From Pseudomonadota bacterium (GTDB lineage: Bacteria; Pseudomonadota; Gammaproteobacteria; Burkholderiales; Thiobacillaceae): DNA of 6,922 nt. The position numbers and the translations under genes are program-made. The stretch covers positions 1-6,922 of the forward strand of contig JAUPLV010000114.1 of assembly GCA_030836725.1 (NCBI GenBank), read 5' to 3'. The notes below the pieces were generated by a model that did no database searches, was not told the DNA's origin, and saw only the letters and a program-made list of their open reading frames with translations. Each line of letters begins with the position of its first letter. Position 1 is the first letter of the stretch. Of the stretch, positions 1-5,081 are shown in pieces.

Positions 1-839
1 ACCGCACCTCGGTGCCCAACCCCGATGCGCTCATCGTCACCATCTCGCAGTCGGGCGAGACCGCCGACACGCTGGCCGCGCTGAACCACGCTAGGCAACT
101 CGGCCAGGACAAGACGCTGACCATCTGCAACGTGCCGGAGTCGGCGCTCACCCGTGCATCGCGCCTTAAATTCCTCACCCGCGCCGGGCCGGAAATTGGT
201 GTGGCCTCGACCAAGGCCTTCACCACCCAGTTGGCGGGCCTGTTCCTGCTGACGCTGGTGTTGGCCAAACTGCGCGGGCGGCTCAGCGCCGAACAGGAAG
301 CCGGATACCTGGCCGAACTGCGCGGCCTGCCCGGCAAGACGCAACAGGTGCTCGCCCTGGAGCCGCAGGTCGAAGCCTGGTCCCAGCGTTTCGCCAACAA
401 GCATCACGCCCTGTTTCTCGGGCGCGGCGTGCACTATCCGATCGCCCTCGAAGGCGCGCTGAAGCTGAAGGAAATTTCATACATCCACGCCGAGGCCTAT
501 CCCGCGGGCGAGCTCAAGCACGGGCCGCTGGCGCTGGTGGACGAGGACATGCCGGTCATCACCATCGCGCCCAACGACCAGCTGATCGAAAAGCTGAAAT
601 CGAACATGCAGGAAGTCCGTGCGCGCGGCGGCGAACTCTATGTATTCGCGGACGGCGATGTGCATATCGAGGAATCGGCCTTCGTGCACGTGATCAAGCT
701 GCCCGGCGGCAGCAACGGCGTGCTGTCGCCGATCCTGCACACCGTAACGCTGCAGATGCTGTCGTATCACGCCGCCCTGCAAAAGGGTACCGACGTCGAC
801 AAGCCGCGCAACTTGGCGAAGAGCGTCACGGTTGAATAA
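1..839 (+). CDS. glmS: Glutamine--fructose-6-phosphate aminotransferase (isomerizing), C-terminal part
   Basis: GlmS makes glucosamine-6-phosphate from fructose-6-phosphate and glutamine, the first step toward UDP-GlcNAc for peptidoglycan and LPS, in the cytoplasm. Only the last ~279 codons are here; the reading frame is open from base 3 to the window edge, so the N-terminal glutaminase domain lies upstream and the GTG at 12 is an internal Val. Both SIS domains are recognisable: SQSGETADTLAAL and GVASTKAFTTQ in the first, ALEGALKLKEISYIHAEAY and GELKHGPLAL in the second. The family's catalytic Lys/Glu of KLKE, the His of LKHG (codon 519-521) and the C-terminal Lys of AKSVTVE are present. The protein ends exactly as the family does, so the 3' end is intact. 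The last codons also form the Tn7 target. Identification is essentially certain. Confidence 0.98.
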   Translation, partial: RTSVPNPDALIVTISQSGETADTLAALNHARQLGQDKTLTICNVPESALTRASRLKFLTRAGPEIGVASTKAFTTQLAGLFLLTLVLAKLRGRLSAEQEAGYLAELRGLPGKTQQVLALEPQVEAWSQRFANKHHALFLGRGVHYPIALEGALKLKEISYIHAEAYPAGELKHGPLALVDEDMPVITIAPNDQLIEKLKSNMQEVRARGGELYVFADGDVHIEESAFVHVIKLPGGSNGVLSPILHTVTLQMLSYHAALQKGTDVDKPRNLAKSVTVE

Positions 840-866
840 GCGATATAAATACTAAGGTTGGGCCAT
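801..866 (+). other. attTn7-equivalent site at the 3' end of glmS
   Basis: Bases 804-836 encode PRNLAKSVTVE, the conserved GlmS C-terminus that TnsD-type proteins of Tn7-like elements recognise. In E. coli Tn7 inserts about 25 bp beyond the glmS stop, which would fall near 862-865 here. The lower-GC region begins at about this point, and a perfect 17-nt palindrome (862-878) sits on it. The target itself is conserved sequence; its use in this genome is inferred, since no tns genes or clear Tn7 ends (TGTGGGCG-type) are visible in the window. Confidence 0.5.
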
Positions 867-878
867 GATCGTCATGGC
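862..878. repeat. 17-nt perfect palindrome, arms of 7 with a 3-nt centre
   Basis: GCCATGA (862-868), centre TCG (869-871), TCATGGC (872-878): all seven arm positions pair. It begins 22 bases after the last base of the glmS stop, on the expected Tn7 insertion point. It could be a recombinase or regulator binding site, or chance; the symmetry is directly visible, the role is not. Confidence 0.55.
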
Positions 879-908
879 TACAGGCTACAGTCGGCCAATA
901 GGAGTTTA

Positions 909-1105
909 TGCCGATAGCGGAGACCGGCTCTTTTTCGGCCAAAGCCGCCGCTGGTGCCACGGCACTATGAAGACCGCATTGGCTCCGCTATCTGACCTTG
1001 ACGAGGCAAACTGGCAGAGGGAGTACGTATCCGTTCACGACTACCCGTGTGCGGGGTCTGTGTACGGATACGACGAGGGGGTAGGTAGGCCTGCCAAATA
1101 GTTGC
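909..1105. ncRNA. Candidate multi-stem structured RNA (or folded DNA element)
   Basis: Stems found by eye: P1, GATAGCGGAG 913-922 with CTCCGCTATC 983-992, 10 perfect pairs. Inside P1, P2 pairs CGGCT 925-929 with AGCCG 943-947, and P3 pairs 952-957 with 962-967 around a CACG tetraloop (one G-T wobble), giving a three-way-junction shape. Next, P4 pairs 1006-1017 with 1091-1105, 11 pairs with a 4-nt bulge (1097-1100) and one bulged A. Enclosed by P4, P5 is a long hairpin: 1026-1038 with 1060-1072 (12 of 13 pair), then 1039-1041 with 1056-1058 and 1044-1047 with 1052-1055, loop TGTG 1048-1051. I know no Rfam family that matches. The strand and whether it is transcribed are unknown; imperfect palindromes of an intergenic repeat or mobile-element end would look similar. 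The strand is left open because the stems fold on either. Confidence 0.35.
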
Positions 1106-1144
1106 AAACGACATTGCCGAGTCAATTTAGAATGGCCACCTGTA

Positions 1145-1163
1145 TTTTGGTATCTATCCAAAA
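1145..1163. promoter_or_regulatory. TTTTGG-N7-CCAAAA inverted repeat, possible operator
   Basis: Perfect 6-bp arms (1145-1150 and 1158-1163) flank TATCTAT, 83 bases before the ATG of the DGQHR gene. No coding signal overlaps it. DndB, a relative of the downstream protein, is known as a transcriptional repressor of its own modification operon, so an autoregulatory operator here is conceivable. No convincing sigma-70 -35/-10 pair with normal spacing could be fixed nearby, so promoter position stays open. Confidence 0.3.
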
Positions 1164-1234
1164 GAGTGCGCCGGGCCAATTCAACAGGTTCAACGATTCT
1201 GGAGGCAGAGTTCAAGCGACCTGGAAACGCAACC

Positions 1235-1240
1235 AAGGGG
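1235..1240 (+). promoter_or_regulatory. Ribosome binding site that fixes the DGQHR gene start
   Basis: AAGGGG, six bases before ATG 1247, is a strong Shine-Dalgarno match. The frame is open further upstream to GTG 1166, but that codon has no such site and would add 27 residues with no family likeness; ATG 1247 is preferred. Confidence 0.75.
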
Positions 1241-1246
1241 AACGTA

Positions 1247-2263
1247 ATGGCAACTTTAGAGAGTGCGGACGACGAGACCATAGAGGTCCTCGCATATGGT
1301 GTGCGAGTTCGATACTCCACCAGCTTAGTGACACAGAGCAGTCACAAGTTTTTCACTTTGACAATGCCAACGGATGTTTTGGCTCGCTGCTGCTTTGCCA
1401 CGAACCGTGAGGAGGACCCTATCACGGGATTTCAGAGGGTATTGGATGAGAGGCGCGCTCAGGAAATCGCAGACTATATGGACTTGGGGTTCGGGACTAT
1501 TCCTAGCTCCATTGTCCTATCTGCGCAGCCAGATGCCGATTTCAAAGTTGTAGGTCGCGGTAAGACCATTGAATTCACATTCGACCCCCATTCGTTTCTG
1601 ATAATTGATGGACAGCATCGAATATTCGGCTTCTCCAAAGCTAAGACGAAGCTACGGGTGCCTGTGGTGATCTACAACGGCCTGACGAAGCAGCAGGAGT
1701 CTAGGTTATTCATTGATATCAATACCAAGCAGCGGCCGGTGCCGAGCGAATTGCTTTTGGATATCAAGAAGCTGGCTGACGCCGAAAGCGATGAGGAGGC
1801 ACTTCTTCGCGAGCTTTTCGACGCGTTTGGCGAGGACAGCGATAGTCCGTTACTTGGCTTGATGAGCCCAGCCGCAAAGTCGGCTGGAAAGATTTCTCGG
1901 GTCACGTTCAATGCAGCCGTCAGACCCGTCCTCGCTACGTTTGCAAGCACTTCTGGTTCGCTTATTTATCCCGCATTGAATAGCTATATTAAGGCGCTCT
2001 ACAGAGGGCTTGTCGGCATGAACGCGAAGGAGACGTTGCTCAATCCGACGGTTTTCCGCGCCGTCTTCGAGATATTCCCAGACGTTGCCCAGCGCGTTGT
2101 GGATCGCGCTGGATCAGCGTTTACGGAGAGCGACTTCGCCGATGTGCTTCGTCCAATGTTCGAGAAAGTTAAGCCTGCGCGGCTAAAGACGCCGCCGAGG
2201 TCACACAAGGAGCTTGCGGGTGAATTTCAGAAGGCGCTAAAAACCGGCTTTCTGATTGGCTAA
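1247..2263 (+). CDS. DGQHR domain-containing protein (DndB-like)
   Basis: 338 aa. The signature DGQHR (121-125, in FLIIDGQHRIFGF) defines the family that includes DndB, the regulator linked to DNA phosphorothioation; relatives occur beside DNA-modification and other defence genes. Supporting blocks follow the family order: an N-terminal strand-rich part (12-45), RRAQEIADYMDLGFGTIPSSIV (69-90), the DGQHR loop, VPVVIYNGL (138-146), and FIDINTKQRPVP (155-166); the C-terminal half is helical. No signal peptide or membrane segment, so cytoplasmic. No dndA/C/D/E, restriction or methylase gene is in the window, so a role in phosphorothioation is not supported; a nucleotide- or DNA-binding regulatory role is inferred only. 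The start is ATG 1247 with AAGGGG upstream. GC is roughly half, clearly below the flanking chromosome, which suggests transfer. The next gene starts two bases past the stop, implying coupled expression. Family call is firm, function open. Confidence 0.88.
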   Translation: MATLESADDETIEVLAYGVRVRYSTSLVTQSSHKFFTLTMPTDVLARCCFATNREEDPITGFQRVLDERRAQEIADYMDLGFGTIPSSIVLSAQPDADFKVVGRGKTIEFTFDPHSFLIIDGQHRIFGFSKAKTKLRVPVVIYNGLTKQQESRLFIDINTKQRPVPSELLLDIKKLADAESDEEALLRELFDAFGEDSDSPLLGLMSPAAKSAGKISRVTFNAAVRPVLATFASTSGSLIYPALNSYIKALYRGLVGMNAKETLLNPTVFRAVFEIFPDVAQRVVDRAGSAFTESDFADVLRPMFEKVKPARLKTPPRSHKELAGEFQKALKTGFLIG

Positions 2264-2265
2264 CT

Positions 2266-3252
2266 GTGGCCGAAGCTGGAGACTTCTTCGCCGACATCCT
2301 GCGTGCTCGCTGGGTCGGTGGTTTGCACAAAGTCACAACGCCTAGAATTTCGGGGGTTGAGATGTGGCTGCAGTCAGGCTCATACGTGTGGCTTCCAAGT
2401 AATGCCGGTTCGGTGCGCTTAGACATTAGTACGACAAGAGATACGTTGGCTGAAGCGCTGGCGAGTGAGGTTTCCCGTTTTGCATGTGCAACCTATGAGT
2501 CGTTGCTCGACGCACTTCCCTCTGAGGAAGGTGACCGAGCCTTGAGCTGGTCACTCGTGCGCTACTATTACGCCACGTTCTATGCGGGGCATGCACTATT
2601 GCGCCTTTCCGGTAGTTCCGTGACGATGCTTTCGCCTCAGACGGTTTCGAAATTGAACAAAGTTGGTGGGCAGTATCTTGGCATGTCACCACCGTTGGTA
2701 AGTGGCCTTCATCTTATCCAAGTCGACCACAACGATCCATCAAAAGTTGAATTGACCAAGATTGGGGGTGGCCCCGGCGGATCGCATGAAGAAATGTGGA
2801 AGCTATTCTTAGATCTTGTGAGCTCCATAGAGGATCAACTAATACTGACCCAAGGGCAGTCCCCAGAGGCGTTCGCGGCGGTTCAAATTCTGACGGAGCT
2901 TAGACAGCAGCTTTGTAAGCAAGGGAAGAACAATGGCGCCTGGCTCTCGACAGTACGCAACAATCTGAATTACAGACACGAGTATGGCGTTTGGTACCCA
3001 TACGGAGTGACGAACAAATTTGCAGCCAACGTATCAAACCGGATGTCACGCTGGAAACCCGGGCACGCTAATGGATATGAGATAGGCAGGTCCCATGATG
3101 ACCTCGAATGTTTTGTAGATACATGCAACGTGATGGCTCGATTACTGACTTGCGCGTTGGATGACCTTGCGAAAAGAGCACAGAAAGCGAAGGGGAGTTT
3201 CGTCGATCGGAAGCCATTCAAGCTGCTGAGACTGCGGAAGCTCTGCGTCTAG
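2266..3252 (+). CDS. Unknown protein with HEPN-like motifs, partner of the DGQHR protein
   Basis: 328 aa from GTG 2266, two bases after the upstream stop; I do not recognise a named family. The likely start is this GTG, by translational coupling, since it has no clear Shine-Dalgarno; ATG 2362 (residue 33) after GGGGG is an alternative. Visible parts: a mixed N-terminal region (1-60), a helical stretch SWSLVRYYYATFYAGHALLRLSG (94-116) resembling the YYA-type helix of HEPN proteins, a Gly-rich turn GGGPGGSHEE (167-176), a helix around 200-220, and VRNNLNYRHEYGVW (230-243). The last has R231, N232 and H238, fitting the R-polar-X4-6-H active-site pattern of HEPN ribonucleases. C-terminal helix 284-310, then a basic tail. 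No signal peptide or membrane span. Cytoplasmic RNase or toxin activity is inference; the motif could be coincidental. Low GC matches the upstream gene, so both probably arrived together. Confidence 0.75.
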   Translation: MAEAGDFFADILRARWVGGLHKVTTPRISGVEMWLQSGSYVWLPSNAGSVRLDISTTRDTLAEALASEVSRFACATYESLLDALPSEEGDRALSWSLVRYYYATFYAGHALLRLSGSSVTMLSPQTVSKLNKVGGQYLGMSPPLVSGLHLIQVDHNDPSKVELTKIGGGPGGSHEEMWKLFLDLVSSIEDQLILTQGQSPEAFAAVQILTELRQQLCKQGKNNGAWLSTVRNNLNYRHEYGVWYPYGVTNKFAANVSNRMSRWKPGHANGYEIGRSHDDLECFVDTCNVMARLLTCALDDLAKRAQKAKGSFVDRKPFKLLRLRKLCV

Positions 3253-3492
3253 AGCCATTCTTGTTGTCGCTGGTGCCGATGTCTTCCACCAACGAAATAT
3301 CGCTCCTTTCTTTATCGGCACGTGTACCCTTTGGGCGCGTTTCGCCAAGTCGCGAGTGAGATAGCCGATGTTCCTTCGGGCACGTCAGCCAACGTCCGGT
3401 GTACGGCGTATTGCCGACCTAATTTGTACGGACGGTCAAAGCCCGCTTCGGCCGGGAAGCAGAAGTTTCGGAGTTTCACTTGAGCGCCAGCA

Positions 3493-3514
3493 CAGGGCAG
3501 GCCTGAGTCTTTTT
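3493..3514 (+). terminator. Weak candidate rho-independent terminator, plus strand
   Basis: CAGG (3493-3496) pairs with CCTG (3502-3505) around a five-base loop; four bases later comes TTTTT (3510-3514). The stem is short. It is placed where the original glmS terminator would be if the insert had pushed it away from the gene, which is an inference. Confidence 0.3.
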
Positions 3515-3526
3515 ATCAGCGCAAAT

Positions 3527-3548
3527 TTGACCAGCAGCCCCAGGTCAA
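3527..3548 (-). terminator. Candidate terminator of the response-regulator gene
   Basis: TTGACC (3527-3532) and GGTCAA (3543-3548) pair perfectly around ten bases, beginning ten bases past the stop codon on the minus strand. The U-tract after it on that strand is only ATTT, so efficiency is doubtful; placement between convergent genes is the main support. Confidence 0.35.
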
Positions 3549-3557
3549 GCCGGCGGC

Positions 3558-4190
3558 TCAGTGCCGCTTGTGGTCTTCCTTCAGCGCCAGGGTGGCGACC
3601 TGGACGCGGTTGCGCAGGCCGAGCTTTTCCATGATGTTGCGCAGATGATTGCGCACGGTGTTTTCCGACAGGGTCATCTTGTAGGCGATGGCCTTGTTCG
3701 ACAGCCCTTCCTTGACGTTGTCGACGATTTCCATTTCGCGCGCGGTCAGCGCGGACAGCGCGCTGCTGTTGAGTTCGCCGCGCGCCATCTTGCGCATGAT
3801 GTTGAGCGGGAAGCTGCTCTGGCCGTCGCATACGCTGCGGATGGCGGCAAGGACCTGATCGGGATCGCTCGACTTGACGACATAGCCGTCGACGCCGGAC
3901 GAGATCGCTTCGGAGATTTCCTCGTCCGAATCGGCGATGGTGAGCATGATGACCTTGATGCCGAGATCGCGCAGCTCGGAGACGAGATCCAGCCCGTCCG
4001 CATCGGGCAGCGATCGGTCGAGCAGGGCGGCGTCGGCGCGGTTGCCCGCGGCCAGCCAGGCGCGCAGTTCGGCGGCATTGGCCAGTTGCGCGGTCAGTGT
4101 CAGATCCGGTTCCTGCCGGATGTAGCCCGCCACGCCCATGCGCAGCAGGGGATGGTCATCGATGAGGATGATATTCAAGGGGGGTGTCAT
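3558..4190 (-). CDS. NarL/FixJ-family response regulator
   Basis: 210 aa two-component regulator: a receiver domain is phosphorylated by a sensor kinase and a LuxR-type helix-turn-helix then binds DNA. Receiver (about 5-122): acidic pair D11-D12 in IDDHPLLR, phosphoacceptor D58 in LLDRSLPDADG, T84 in IMLT, K106 in YVVKSSDP, all key residues kept. HTH (about 144-205): LTAREMEIVDNVKEGLSNKAIAYKMTLSENTVRNHLRNIMEKLG, the standard LuxR signature. Start ATG 4190 has GGAG (complement of 4196-4199) five bases upstream. No histidine kinase lies next to it in the window, so it is an orphan as far as can be seen and its target genes are unknown. It is convergent with glmS and the insert, and lies 106 bases downstream of the SDR gene on the same strand, so it may be read from its own promoter or from that operon. 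Confidence 0.93.
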   Translation of the reverse strand: MTPPLNIILIDDHPLLRMGVAGYIRQEPDLTLTAQLANAAELRAWLAAGNRADAALLDRSLPDADGLDLVSELRDLGIKVIMLTIADSDEEISEAISSGVDGYVVKSSDPDQVLAAIRSVCDGQSSFPLNIMRKMARGELNSSALSALTAREMEIVDNVKEGLSNKAIAYKMTLSENTVRNHLRNIMEKLGLRNRVQVATLALKEDHKRH

Positions 4191-4214
4191 AAATTCTCCG
4201 CTGATTGTGCTTCA

Positions 4215-4241
4215 GGCAATCGCTCTTCGGCGATCTTTGCC
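4215..4241 (-). promoter_or_regulatory. Hairpin upstream of the response-regulator gene
   Basis: GGCA 4215-4218 pairs with TGCC 4238-4241, and ATCGC 4219-4223 with GCGAT 4230-4234, separated by a three-base bulge (4235-4237) and closed by the loop TCTTCG: nine pairs. It lies 25 bases before the start codon, so it would be in the 5' leader, or at the 3' end of SDR read-through RNA. No U-tract follows on the minus strand, so it is not a clear terminator; mRNA end protection or attenuation are possible. The rest of the 106-base gap shows nothing firm. Confidence 0.35.
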
Positions 4242-4296
4242 TACTGGCCGCGAACGGCTGGCCGGCTGGTTTTTTAGTGTCGCGATAATAAAACAA

Positions 4297-5076
4297 TTAC
4301 ATCGGCAGGCCGCGCGGTTTGCGCGGCGCCTTTTCGAATATCGCATCATAGACTGGAATCGGCAGCCATTTCAGCAGGTGTGATACCCAGGCCATTTGCC
4401 AGGGGATGACCGAGTAGGCGCGGCGGCGGGCAATGCAGCGCGCCGCCTTGGCGGCCGCTGCCGGCGCGCTCATCCTGAACGGCATGGCATAGGGATTGAC
4501 GCGCGTCATCGGCGTGTCGATGTAGCCGGGAGCGACGGTGACCACCGCGATGCCGTGCTGCTTCAATTCCAGCCGCAGGGCTTCGAGGTAGACCGTGGCG
4601 GCGGCCTTCGACGCCGAATAGGCGCCGCCGCCCGGCAGCCCGCGCACGCCGGCGACGCTGGAAATGCCGCACAGCACGCCGCCGCCTGTTCGCATGGCGC
4701 AAAGGAAGGGCTGGAAGGTGTGAACCAGCCCGAGGACGTTGGCGTCCATGACCGCGCGGAAAACCGGGGCGTCGTCGGCCTCCTCGGTCAGGGCGCCGAC
4801 GCTGATCCCCGCCGCCGCGATGACGATGTCAGGCGTTCCGACCTCGCTCAAAAAGGCACTGGCGACCGCCTGCATGGCGACTGCATCGCGCACGTCGGCT
4901 TGATACAGCCGCGCATCCAGGCCGGCGGCGGTGTCCTGCAGCCCTTCGATTCGGCGACCAGCCAGACCAAGTTGCGCCCCCGCGGCGCCGTAATGCCGCG
5001 CCAGCGCCGCGCCAAGGCCGGAGCTGGCGCCGGTGATGAATACCTTGAGCGGTTTGCTCGGGGCCGTGGACGCCAA
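4297..5076 (-). CDS. SDR-family NAD(P)-dependent oxidoreductase
   Basis: 259 aa, usual length for a classical short-chain dehydrogenase. Rossmann nucleotide motif TGASSGLG (15-22); R41-R42 after the second strand (GLAGRR) favours NADP(H), an inference; DV at 61-62; IAAAG (86-90) in place of the usual NNAG; N113 in MDANVLG; catalytic S140 in GISSVAG, Y153 and K157 in YSASK; then PGYIDTPM (183-190). All tetrad positions are present, so it should be active; the substrate cannot be told. The C-terminal tail has a hydrophobic stretch (about 225-243, IPWQMAWVSHLLKWLPIPV) that may touch the membrane. Start is an unusual TTG at 5076: no ATG or GTG lies between the upstream dsbA stop and the nucleotide motif. 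It begins five bases after dsbA and has no strong ribosome binding site, which suggests reinitiation after dsbA translation. Confidence 0.92.
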   Translation of the reverse strand: MASTAPSKPLKVFITGASSGLGAALARHYGAAGAQLGLAGRRIEGLQDTAAGLDARLYQADVRDAVAMQAVASAFLSEVGTPDIVIAAAGISVGALTEEADDAPVFRAVMDANVLGLVHTFQPFLCAMRTGGGVLCGISSVAGVRGLPGGGAYSASKAAATVYLEALRLELKQHGIAVVTVAPGYIDTPMTRVNPYAMPFRMSAPAAAAKAARCIARRRAYSVIPWQMAWVSHLLKWLPIPVYDAIFEKAPRKPRGLPM

Positions 5077-5081
5077 CAGGC

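Larger units (their letters stand above)
840..1246. other. Gene-free left flank of the insert, dense in inverted repeats
   Basis: I see no convincing gene in these ~400 bases. It holds, in order: a 17-nt palindrome (862-878) overlapping a tandem 7-bp repeat GGCTACA (876-882, 883-889); a possible structured RNA or DNA element (909-1105); a TTTTGG-7-CCAAAA inverted repeat (1145-1163); and the ribosome binding site of the next gene (1235-1240). A 78-codon ORF from ATG 865 has an AAGG seven bases upstream, but its start lies in the palindrome, its 3' half is the long hairpin, and I recognise nothing in the product. No tRNA is visible. GC lies between that of the housekeeping genes and the two accessory genes. 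Confidence 0.6.
3253..3557. other. Gene-free right flank of the insert and convergent terminator region
   Basis: No gene is supported here. The first part (to about 3440) again carries inverted repeats: GTGCCGAT 3273-3280 with ATCGGCAC 3314-3321 (8 perfect pairs); TTGGGCG 3331-3337 with CGCCAA 3343-3348 (6 pairs, one bulged G); and CGTCCG 3393-3398 with CGGACG 3429-3434, enclosing 3401-3418 (6 pairs, one bulged A, loop GTATT). From about 3441 the base composition returns toward that of the housekeeping genes; this part has a GCTTC/GAAGC hairpin (3445-3460) and the two weak terminator candidates listed separately. The right boundary of the insert probably lies around 3430-3445, but no target-site duplication could be matched to the left side. 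Confidence 0.5.

Noticed and set aside
865..1101. 78-codon plus-strand ORF just after glmS, with AAGG seven bases before its ATG
   Set aside because: Its ATG lies within the 862-878 palindrome, its 3' part is the long hairpin, the product has no recognisable family or regular composition, and the stem structure explains the sequence better. Not excluded outright.
1006..1105. Integron attC site, suggested by the imperfect palindrome
   Set aside because: The outer arms lack the RYYYAAC and GTTRRRY core sites, and no integron integrase is present.
1166..1246. N-terminal extension of the DGQHR gene from GTG 1166
   Set aside because: ATG 1247 has a strong AAGGGG at good spacing, and the extra 27 residues show no family similarity.
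988..1320. 110-codon minus-strand ORF across the left flank
   Set aside because: It overlaps the DGQHR gene start and the stem-rich region; no family features.
840..3440. Complete Tn7-like transposon, tRNA gene or CRISPR array in the insert
   Set aside because: No tnsABCD genes, no TGTGGGCG-type ends, no cloverleaf tRNA and no regularly spaced repeats were found.
4245..4275. GC-rich stretch followed by TTTTTT on the plus strand, terminator-like
   Set aside because: The best stem needs two G-T wobbles, ends eight bases before the T-run, and no plus-strand gene reads into it.
3561..4277. 238-codon plus-strand ORF opposite the response regulator
   Set aside because: Antisense shadow of a clear response regulator in high-GC DNA; composition rich in Gly, Arg and Asp without domain motifs.
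4309..4327. Perfect GCCGCGC-5-GCGCGGC hairpin with a distant T-run on the minus strand
   Set aside because: It lies inside the last codons of the SDR gene and the minus-strand T-run is well separated from the stem; more likely a coding by-product than the operon terminator.
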